From Dorea sp. AF36-15AT (lineage in GTDB: Bacteria > Bacillota > Clostridia > Lachnospirales > Lachnospiraceae): 64,000 bases of DNA. The stretch covers positions 248,001 to 312,000 of the forward strand of contig NZ_QUDV01000001.1 in the NCBI RefSeq assembly GCF_003477705.1, read 5' to 3'. The notes beneath the pieces were generated by a model. That model saw only the letters and a program-made list of their open reading frames with translations. It was not told the origin of the DNA and did no database searches. The position numbers and the translations under genes are program-made. Below are positions 1-6,582 of the stretch, in pieces (the stretch's first letter is position 1; every line of letters starts with the position of its first letter).

Positions 1-1
1 G

Positions 2-241
2 ATCATGTACGTCAAGGTGCGCAGATGTGACACTGCCGATAAGGCAGAATTGTTTCAGATCGCTGAGACTTTCAAGGGCAGAGTGGTAGACTATGGAAAA
101 GACAGTGTATTGCTGGAATTTGTTCAGAGCTTTACGAAGAATGATGCAGTAGTGAATCTGATGAAAGAAGAGTTTAACAGTATCGAAGTCGTACGCGGTG
201 GAAGTGTCGGAATCGAGTCTATCAGTATGATGGAGAAATAG
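2..241 (+). CDS. ilvN: Acetolactate synthase small subunit, C-terminal fragment
   Basis: This is the last 79 codons of a gene that begins before the window. The readable part matches the C-terminal region of the regulatory subunit of acetolactate synthase, which binds valine and stimulates the catalytic subunit in branched-chain amino acid synthesis. The fragment shows the family features REI/YVKV, a block around GRVVDYGKDSVLLE, and the closing IEVVRGG. It is open to the left edge, so the ATG at position 5 is internal. The next gene on the same strand is a branched-chain aminotransferase, which fits the pathway. The ilvN versus ilvH name is a convention here. Confidence 0.85.
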   Translation: MMYVKVRRCDTADKAELFQIAETFKGRVVDYGKDSVLLEFVQSFTKNDAVVNLMKEEFNSIEVVRGGSVGIESISMMEK

Positions 242-253
242 TGTGGTGAGGAA

Positions 254-433
254 ATTCAGAACTCGCCACGCCAATTCGCAAAATCTGTCATCGTTGATGC
301 CAGACGCAACAGAGTTGCTTGCTATTTTGCTCATTTGTGTGGCGGCAGCTCTATCCAGAGCTGTACATGGTATAAAATGAATCCATTTTTGTGCAAGCAC
401 AATCGGATTCATTTTATACCAGTAGTTCTGAAT
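254..433. repeat. Nested inverted-repeat element, cloverleaf-like
   Basis: The gap between ilvN and ilvE (about 300 bases) holds a set of nested perfect inverted repeats. An outer 10-bp stem (254-263 with 424-433) encloses three branches. Branch A pairs 264-269 with 339-344, with inner pairs 278-284/324-330 and 306-310/314-318. Branch B pairs 346-352 with 357-363. Branch C is a perfect 16-bp stem (369-384 with 405-420) whose loop contains a further 6-bp hairpin (389-394/397-402). No open reading frame of note lies inside. It could be a structured RNA or a short palindromic mobile repeat; the sequence alone does not decide. Confidence 0.6.
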
Positions 434-467
434 AGCTGACCTGTTATAAATAAAACCGAGCGCACTC

Positions 468-496
468 TTGAATTTTGCTATTAATGGTATTATAAT
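468..496 (+). promoter_or_regulatory. Sigma-A type promoter of ilvE
   Basis: TTGAAT at 468-473 and a consensus TATAAT at 491-496 are separated by 17 bases. The promoter lies downstream of the folded element, so ilvE can be transcribed separately from ilvN with a leader of roughly 40 bases. Confidence 0.7.
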
Positions 497-544
497 GACT
501 TTATTAAATGAAATGACTAGTTACAGAACGGAGGAATGATAATC

Positions 545-1570
545 ATGGAAAAGAAGAATATTGACTGGTCTAATATTGGTTTTGGTTATGTGCAGACAGA
601 TAAGAGATATGTTGCAAATTATAAAGATGGAGCATGGGACAAAGGTGCTCTTACAGATGATCCTAACATTGTAATGAATGAATGTGCCGGTGTACTTCAG
701 TACGCACAGACATGTTTTGAAGGTCTGAAGGCATATACGACAGAGGATGGACACATTGTTACATTCCGTCCGGATCTGAATGCTGAGCGTCTGATGGATT
801 CTGCAGCACGTCTTGAGATGCCGCAACTTCCAAAAGAGCAGTTTATTGATGCGGTTGATCAGGTGGTTAAGGCTAATGCCGGATATGTACCACCGTATGG
901 ATCAGGAGCTACCTTGTATATTCGCCCATATATGTTTGGTATTAACCCTGTTATCGGTGTGAAGCCGGCAGATGAGTATCAGTTCCGTATGTTCTGTACT
1001 CCGGTAGGTCCATACTTCAAAGGTGGCGCTAAGCCGATCACAATCAGAGTAAGTGATTTTGACCGTGCAGCACCGCATGGTACCGGACATGTTAAGGCCG
1101 GACTTAACTATGCAATGAGCCTTCATGCTATCGTAGATGCACATCAGCAGGGATATGATGAGAATGTATACCTGGATGCTGCTACAAGAACTAAGATTGA
1201 AGAGACGGGCGGAGCTAATATTATCTTCGTAACAAAAGATAATAAAGTAGTTACACCGAAGTCTGATTCTATTCTCCCATCTATTACGAGACGTTCTCTG
1301 ATGTATGTCGCAGAGCACTATCTTGGTCTGGAAGTAGAGCAGAGAGAAGTATATCTGGATGAAGTAAAAGACTTCGCAGAATGCGGACTGTGTGGTACAG
1401 CAGCAGTTATCTCACCGGTAGGCAAGATCGTAGATCACGGTAAAGAGATTTGTTTCCCAAGCGGTATGGAAGAGATGGGACCTGTTACCAAGAAGTTGTA
1501 TGAGACACTGACAGGTATCCAGATGGGCAGAATCGAAGCTCCGGAAGGATGGATTCACAGAATTCTGTAA
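545..1570 (+). CDS. ilvE: Branched-chain amino acid aminotransferase
   Basis: A class IV pyridoxal-phosphate aminotransferase of 341 residues that interconverts valine, leucine and isoleucine with their 2-keto acids. The expected PLP lysine is K184 in the motif GHVKAGLNYAMS. The glycine-rich EETGGANIIF stretch and the length are typical of the IlvE/BCAT family. The ATG at 545 is preferred because GGAGG (530-534) sits 10 bases upstream; the ATG at 536 is too close to that site. The gene has its own promoter and a terminator just behind it. Its placement after ilvN supports the assignment. Confidence 0.93.
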   Translation: MEKKNIDWSNIGFGYVQTDKRYVANYKDGAWDKGALTDDPNIVMNECAGVLQYAQTCFEGLKAYTTEDGHIVTFRPDLNAERLMDSAARLEMPQLPKEQFIDAVDQVVKANAGYVPPYGSGATLYIRPYMFGINPVIGVKPADEYQFRMFCTPVGPYFKGGAKPITIRVSDFDRAAPHGTGHVKAGLNYAMSLHAIVDAHQQGYDENVYLDAATRTKIEETGGANIIFVTKDNKVVTPKSDSILPSITRRSLMYVAEHYLGLEVEQREVYLDEVKDFAECGLCGTAAVISPVGKIVDHGKEICFPSGMEEMGPVTKKLYETLTGIQMGRIEAPEGWIHRIL

Positions 1571-1589
1571 GATATATGATTTGATTGCT

Positions 1590-1633
1590 AATAAGAAGAA
1601 AGTACAGAAATGTATTTTCTTCTTATTTTTTTC
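1590..1633 (+). terminator. Rho-independent terminator after ilvE
   Basis: A 12-bp stem (1590-1601 with 1616-1627) is followed by a T-rich run. It separates ilvE from the GntR operon. Confidence 0.8.
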
Positions 1634-1641
1634 TGAAAACA

Positions 1642-1688
1642 AACAGTATATAACAGTTGACAACAGTTGGTTGCTGTTATATACTGTT
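1642..1688 (+). promoter_or_regulatory. Promoter embedded in a perfect inverted-repeat operator
   Basis: Two 15-base arms (1642-1656 and 1674-1688) are exact reverse complements. TTGACA at 1657-1662 and TATACT at 1680-1685, 17 bases apart, form a near-consensus promoter. The -35 box lies between the arms and the -10 box inside the right arm, so a protein bound to the repeat would block RNA polymerase. The adjacent GntR-family gene is the obvious candidate repressor. Confidence 0.8.
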
Positions 1689-1707
1689 TATACAAGGAGG
1701 CGATACA

Positions 1708-2085
1708 GTGAAGTTGATTATAAATAATTCCTCCATGCAGCCTATTTATGAACAGATCGTTTCGCAGATCAAGGCAGAGATCATGAAGGGAGCACTGAAG
1801 GAAGATACAGCACTTCCATCAGTCCGTGCATTGGCGAGAGAACTGAAAGTCAGTGCGTTGACGGTGAAGAAAGCATACGATGAACTGGAAGCAGAAGGCT
1901 TTGTCGTTACTGTTCATGGGAAAGGAAGCTATGTGTCCTGCGCAGGGCAGGAGATTATGCTGGAGGAACGGCGCAAAGAAGTGGAGAGTGATCTGGAACA
2001 GGCAATTCGCAAGGGAAGAAGCTGTGGCATGAGTAACCGGGAGATTATGGAAGTATTTCAGATTATATTGGAGGATCAGGGATAA
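1708..2085 (+). CDS. GntR-family regulator, YtrA type
   Basis: A 125-residue protein with an N-terminal winged helix-turn-helix (about residues 10-75, including PIYEQIVSQIKAEI and LPSVRALARELKVS) and only a short C-terminal tail. This is the YtrA subgroup, whose small members repress a neighbouring ABC transporter operon. The GTG start at 1708 follows GGAGG at 1696-1700; an upstream in-frame start at 1657 would lie in the promoter. It overlaps the next gene by one base, so the two are co-translated. The ligand is unknown; antibiotic or cell-wall stress is usual for the family. Confidence 0.85.
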   Translation: MKLIINNSSMQPIYEQIVSQIKAEIMKGALKEDTALPSVRALARELKVSALTVKKAYDELEAEGFVVTVHGKGSYVSCAGQEIMLEERRKEVESDLEQAIRKGRSCGMSNREIMEVFQIILEDQG

Positions 2086-2927
2086 TGATAGAGATTAGAC
2101 AGTTGCAGAAGAATTATCAGGATTTTCACCTGGATTGCTCGTTGCGGGTGGAAGATGGCATGATCACTGGATTAGCAGGGAAGAATGGGGCAGGAAAAAG
2201 TACGACATTTAAAGCAATACTGGGATTAATTCGTGCAGATGGCGGTGAAGTAGAGGTTTTTGGAAAGAAAGTAGCGGATCTTGGAAAGAAAGACCGGGAA
2301 CAGATGGGCGTTGTTCTTTCAGATTCTGGAATTAGTGAATACTTGACCGTGGAGGATTTGATACCGGTTATGAAGAATCTGTATACAAAGTTTGATGAGA
2401 AATCATTTCGTGAACGATGTGAGCGTTTTAATCTTCCATGTCATAAAAAGATTAAGGATTTTTCGACCGGAATGAAGCGAAAACTCCAGATTAATCTGGC
2501 ACTTTCCCATGAAGCAAAATTATTGATTCTGGATGAACCGACAGCCGGGTTGGATGTGAGTGCCAGGGAAGAACTTCTGGATATGCTGCGCGAATATATG
2601 GAGCCAGGAGATCGTTCGATTCTGATCAGTTCTCATATTGCAACAGATCTGGAAGGATTCTGTGATGATATTTATCTGATTAATGATGGCAAGATTGTAC
2701 TTCATGAAGACACGGATGTATTACTTGGTAAATATGGGGTATTGAAAGTGACGGAAGAACAATATTGGAAAATTGATCGGAAATATATGGTTGCGGTCAG
2801 AAAGGAAGAATACGGATATCGATGCCTCACCAATGAAAAACAGTTTTATCTTGAAAATTATCCGGACATTGTTATAGAAAAAAGTGGTATTGATGAATTG
2901 ATTCTTATGGAAAAGAAGGAGAAATAG
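2085..2927 (+). CDS. ABC transporter ATP-binding protein, YtrB-like
   Basis: An ATPase subunit of 280 residues. The Walker A motif GKNGAGKS is at about 32-39, the signature-like FSTGMK at 126-131 and the Walker B LLILDE at 146-151. The start overlaps the regulator stop (TAATG), with GGAGG about 10 bases upstream. With the permease that follows it forms a two-gene exporter controlled by the GntR protein. The substrate cannot be read from sequence. Confidence 0.88.
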   Translation: MIEIRQLQKNYQDFHLDCSLRVEDGMITGLAGKNGAGKSTTFKAILGLIRADGGEVEVFGKKVADLGKKDREQMGVVLSDSGISEYLTVEDLIPVMKNLYTKFDEKSFRERCERFNLPCHKKIKDFSTGMKRKLQINLALSHEAKLLILDEPTAGLDVSAREELLDMLREYMEPGDRSILISSHIATDLEGFCDDIYLINDGKIVLHEDTDVLLGKYGVLKVTEEQYWKIDRKYMVAVRKEEYGYRCLTNEKQFYLENYPDIVIEKSGIDELILMEKKEK

Positions 2928-2929
2928 AT

Positions 2930-3586
2930 ATGAAAGCAATGCTGATTAAAGATTGGAAGTTAATGAAAGGGCAGAAGCAGTTTATATTTATCTTATGTAT
3001 ATTTCTGGCTGTGTTTGGAGCAACCAGTAATAATCTCGGATTTCTGATTTCTTATATGACATTGATGGCTACGATATTCAGTATATCAACAATCAGCTAT
3101 GATGAATATAATAATGGAATGGTATATTTATTAGCACTTCCGATCAGCCGCAGGAAATATGTAGAGGAGAAATACTTATTTTGTTTACTGACATCTTTGA
3201 TAGTGTCAGCAGTGTCCCTGATGGTTACTCTGGGCATTGGAATTGTCCGGTCGACCAATGCAACATCAGAAGATCTGGTGCTCAGTGCGGCAGCAGCCCT
3301 GGGAATGGGTGCTTTGATATGTGGCTTTATGCTTCCAATACAACTCAAATTCGGACCGGAGAAAAGTCGAATTGCTATGGCAGTAATGGGAGCTGCAATT
3401 TTTGCAATCGCATATGTCATGGCGTGGATTGGTAAAAGAATGGGTACAGATATGGAAAATGTTCTTCAGAACTTTAACAATCTGTCAGAAGGGGTGATAG
3501 CGGTCGGCGCAGTCGTGATATGTCTGGCTGTACTGCTAATATCAATATTTATCTCTGTTCATGTGATGGAAAAACGAGAATTTTAG
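2930..3586 (+). CDS. ABC-2 type permease
   Basis: A 218-residue integral membrane protein with about six hydrophobic segments, beginning just 2 bases after the ATPase gene. Length and layout fit the ABC-2 permeases paired with YtrA/YtrB modules. It presumably dimerises in the membrane and is driven by the preceding ATPase. No substrate signature is visible. Confidence 0.8.
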   Translation: MKAMLIKDWKLMKGQKQFIFILCIFLAVFGATSNNLGFLISYMTLMATIFSISTISYDEYNNGMVYLLALPISRRKYVEEKYLFCLLTSLIVSAVSLMVTLGIGIVRSTNATSEDLVLSAAAALGMGALICGFMLPIQLKFGPEKSRIAMAVMGAAIFAIAYVMAWIGKRMGTDMENVLQNFNNLSEGVIAVGAVVICLAVLLISIFISVHVMEKREF

Positions 3587-3609
3587 ATATGTTTGATCTA
3601 ACAATGTAC

Positions 3610-3652
3610 AAAGAAAGAGGAAGCTGGTCAGGATACAGCTTCCTCTTTCTTT
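3610..3652. terminator. Bidirectional terminator between convergent genes
   Basis: A 17-bp perfect stem (3610-3626 with 3636-3652) carries A-rich and T-rich ends on both strands, so it can stop transcription from both sides. It overlaps the last codons of the TetR gene on the minus strand. Confidence 0.85.
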
Positions 3653-4248
3653 GCTATTCTGTGACTTTCAATAATCAATCGCACAGTTCGATAAAGGAAA
3701 GTCTTATATTCTTCAATTGGCAATGGCTCCTGATACAGAATAGAGTTGTATCCGGCAGAACCGGCAAGCTCAACAATGGTAAAGAGCATAACATCTACAT
3801 TGTCATAACTGTAATCATCCTCTTCCACCAGTTCTATAAATTCGTCATAAATCTCGCTGTTATCGGACTCTCCGGTGAGGAGAGTATTACGCAGAGCACC
3901 CATAACCAGATTCTTAGATATGAAGTTCATAAGTGGCAGATCCTTTACCAATGTATTGATAATGTGATCAATGATAAAGATCAGCTGATTCTCCAGACCA
4001 TTTACCTGAGCTTCTCGCATGGATCTGCCTGCTTTTTGAAATAAATCGCTGGTCTTATGTGCTACTAATTTGTTCTTGATATCGTATTTGTCTTTAAAAT
4101 ACAGATAAAATGTCCCCTTTGCCACGCCTGCCTGTCTGACAATATCAGAGATGGCAGTTGCATTGGTGCCCTTTGTGGTAAAGAGCTCATATGCAGTGTT
4201 CAAAAGAGCTTCTCTTTTGTGTTTCTTGTTCTCATCCACTTTTCCCAT
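3628..4248 (-). CDS. TetR/AcrR-family transcriptional regulator
   Basis: A 206-residue regulator with a TetR helix-turn-helix at about residues 14-60 (AISDIVRQAGVAKGTFYLYF) followed by a helical ligand-binding domain. It is divergent from the MMPL transporter gene. Three copies of a 13-base dyad lie between the two genes, one of them over the transporter -35 box. The simplest reading is that this protein represses the transporter operon and perhaps itself. Its own promoter reads TTGCAA-16-TATAAT on the minus strand (4293-4298 and 4271-4276). The inducer is unknown. Confidence 0.88.
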   Translation of the reverse strand: MGKVDENKKHKREALLNTAYELFTTKGTNATAISDIVRQAGVAKGTFYLYFKDKYDIKNKLVAHKTSDLFQKAGRSMREAQVNGLENQLIFIIDHIINTLVKDLPLMNFISKNLVMGALRNTLLTGESDNSEIYDEFIELVEEDDYSYDNVDVMLFTIVELAGSAGYNSILYQEPLPIEEYKTFLYRTVRLIIESHRIAKKEEAVS

Positions 4249-4270
4249 AATAAATTACCTCTTAACGATA

Positions 4271-4298
4271 ATTATAACCAATCAGATTCGGATTGCAA
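4271..4298 (-). promoter_or_regulatory. Promoter of the TetR gene
   Basis: On the minus strand TTGCAA (4298-4293) and TATAAT (4276-4271) are 16 bases apart, with a GAGG ribosome site just before the ATG. The nearest TGAC-N5-GTCA dyad lies about 18 bases upstream of the -35 box. Confidence 0.6.
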
Positions 4299-4314
4299 GT
4301 GGTTTTGGATAAAA

Positions 4315-4403
4315 ATGACTAAAAGTCATATTTTTTTGAAGAAAGTATTGACTGATGGTCATTTTTAAGATATAGTGCTAATTGAATAAATGACTGATGG
4401 TCA
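4315..4403 (+). promoter_or_regulatory. Promoter of the MMPL operon with three TetR-type operators
   Basis: TTGACT (4348-4353) and TATAGT (4371-4376), 17 bases apart, form the promoter. Three dyads of the form TGAC-N5-GTCA occur at 4316-4328, 4349-4361 and 4391-4403. The last two are identical over 13 bases. Their centres are 33 and 42 bases apart, close to 3 and 4 helical turns. The middle site covers the -35 box and the last lies in the 5' untranslated region. Confidence 0.8.
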
Positions 4404-4425
4404 TAAAACGAAAGGAAGTCAGAGA

Positions 4426-6567
4426 ATGGTTAAAGTTGGGAAGAAAATTGTTAAGTACAGAGTCGTTATTCTGATCCTGTCTGTTCTCCTGCTTATCCCA
4501 TCTGCAATGGGATATTTTGGAACAAGGATTAATTACGATGTACTTACCTATCTGCCTGAGAATATTGAGACGATGAAAGGGCAGGACATTATGGTTAATG
4601 ACTTTGGAACAGGTGCATTTTCCATGTTGATCGTGGATGGCATGGAAGATAAGGATGTTGCAAAGTTAAAAGAGAAGGTTGAAGATGTCGACCATGTAAC
4701 AAAAGTATTGTGGTATGATTCCGTATCGGATATATCAATCCCAGAGAGCATGCTGCCAGATAAGTTCTATAAGGCATTTAATTCCGAGACAGGTACGATG
4801 ATGGCAGTGTTCTTTGATGAATCCACATCAGCGGACAGTACGATGGATGCCATTACACAGATCCGCAAGATTGCGGGTAAGCAGTGCTTTATCAGTGGTA
4901 TGTCAGCAATCGTTACAGATACCAGAGACTTAGCTGAGAAAGAGACACCGCTGTATGTATTGATTGCGGTAGTTCTGTCAATTATTGTCCTCAGTATTAC
5001 AATGGATTCTTTTGTAATCCCGGTGTTATTCCTTTTGAGTATCGGAATGGCGATTGTGTATAACCTGGGAAGTAACTATTTCTTTGGAGAAATATCATAT
5101 ATTACAAAGGCACTTGCAGCGGTTTTGCAATTGGGTGTTACGATGGATTATTCCATCTTCCTGATGCACAGTTATCAGGAACAGCAGGTGAGATATAATG
5201 GCGATAAAGAGCGTGCAATGGCACATGCTATTTCACAGACATTTTCATCTGTAATCGGTAGTTCCGTTACCACTATTGCAGGATTTTTCGCATTATGCTT
5301 TATGAGCTTTACTTTGGGAAAAGATATTGGTATTGTAATGGCAAAAGGCGTTGTACTTGGAGTGCTTGCATGTGTAACGATTCTTCCATCTATGATCCTG
5401 TGCTGTGACAAACTGATCGAAAAGACCAGCCATAAGCCGCTGATCCCGAACATTAACCGGCTGTCAGATAAGGTGACAAAGCACTATAAAGTATATGTAT
5501 TATTATTCCTCATATTGTTACTCCCTGCTATTTATGGCAATAACCACACGGGCGTATACTACAATCTGGATGAGACACTGCCTAAGAATCTGCCGAGTAT
5601 CGTTGCTAATGAGAAATTGAAAGACGATTATGATATGAACTCTACCCATATTCTTCTGGTAGACAGTTCTGTAGATTCAACAAGTGTTAATAAGATGCTG
5701 AAAGAGATTGATAAAGTTGACGGCGTAAAGTGGAGTCTTGGACTTGACAATATCGTTGGACCTGGTATCCCATCAGATATGATTCCAAGCAAATTGACCA
5801 GTATGCTGAAGACGGATAAATATCAGATGATCATGATTAATTCTGTATATAAGACAGCATCGGATGAAGTTAATAACCAGGTAGATGAGATCAATAAGAT
5901 CGTAAAGAAATACGATAAGGGAGCATTGCTGGTAGGTGAGGCACCTTTGACGAAGGACCTGATTGATATTACAGATACAGACTTTAAGATGGTAAGTGCA
6001 GTATCTATTGGTGTGATTTTTGTGATTATCCTGTTACTGTTTAAGTCCATCAGCCTTCCGATTATTCTGGTAGGTGTTATCGAATTTGCAATATTCGTAA
6101 ATATGGGTATTCCTTATTACACAGGCACACAGCTTCCATTTGTGGCTTCCATTGTAATCGGTACCATTCAGCTGGGAGCAACCGTTGACTACGCGATCCT
6201 GATGACGACCAGATATCGCAGAGAGCGAAGCCGCGGCGCAAGCAAACATGATGCGATCACTACAGCACATAAGGTATCGGCACAGTCTATTATCGTCAGT
6301 GCGCTGAGTTTCTTCGCAGCAACGTTTGGTGTAGGTATGTACTCTAACATTGATATGATCAGTTCATTGTGTGTATTGATGGCACGAGGCGCAATCATCA
6401 GTATGATCGTAGTAGTATTCATCTTGCCATCTATGTTCATGGTATTTGATAAAGTCATCGTAAAGACCAGTAAGGGATTTCTTCCACAGTCTGGCGATGA
6501 TAATAAGAAGAATCAGAATAATAATGATAACAGTAATGATGCTCTTACAGATGGAGCACAGGCATAA
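4426..6567 (+). CDS. MMPL/RND-superfamily transporter
   Basis: A 713-residue membrane transporter made of two homologous halves, each with one membrane segment, a large extracytoplasmic domain and a bundle of membrane segments. The family motif with a buried aspartate is present in both halves: LQLGVTMDYSIF near residue 240 and IQLGATVDYAIL near residue 583. Such proteins use the proton gradient to export lipids or hydrophobic compounds. The ATG at 4426 with AAAGGA upstream is preferred; the in-frame ATG at 4390 falls in an operator and lacks a ribosome site. The C terminus is rich in N, D and K. The gene is followed at 15 bases by the heptad-repeat protein. Confidence 0.88.
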   Translation: MVKVGKKIVKYRVVILILSVLLLIPSAMGYFGTRINYDVLTYLPENIETMKGQDIMVNDFGTGAFSMLIVDGMEDKDVAKLKEKVEDVDHVTKVLWYDSVSDISIPESMLPDKFYKAFNSETGTMMAVFFDESTSADSTMDAITQIRKIAGKQCFISGMSAIVTDTRDLAEKETPLYVLIAVVLSIIVLSITMDSFVIPVLFLLSIGMAIVYNLGSNYFFGEISYITKALAAVLQLGVTMDYSIFLMHSYQEQQVRYNGDKERAMAHAISQTFSSVIGSSVTTIAGFFALCFMSFTLGKDIGIVMAKGVVLGVLACVTILPSMILCCDKLIEKTSHKPLIPNINRLSDKVTKHYKVYVLLFLILLLPAIYGNNHTGVYYNLDETLPKNLPSIVANEKLKDDYDMNSTHILLVDSSVDSTSVNKMLKEIDKVDGVKWSLGLDNIVGPGIPSDMIPSKLTSMLKTDKYQMIMINSVYKTASDEVNNQVDEINKIVKKYDKGALLVGEAPLTKDLIDITDTDFKMVSAVSIGVIFVIILLLFKSISLPIILVGVIEFAIFVNMGIPYYTGTQLPFVASIVIGTIQLGATVDYAILMTTRYRRERSRGASKHDAITTAHKVSAQSIIVSALSFFAATFGVGMYSNIDMISSLCVLMARGAIISMIVVVFILPSMFMVFDKVIVKTSKGFLPQSGDDNKKNQNNNDNSNDALTDGAQA

Positions 6568-6582
6568 CAGGAGGTTACGGAT

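Noticed and set aside
3520-4044. 174-codon open frame opposite the TetR gene
   Set aside because: Antisense shadow of a clear TetR coding sequence, no ribosome site and low-complexity product.
4390-4425. Upstream ATG extension of the MMPL transporter by 12 codons
   Set aside because: It coincides with the third operator, has no ribosome site, and a good site precedes the ATG at 4426.
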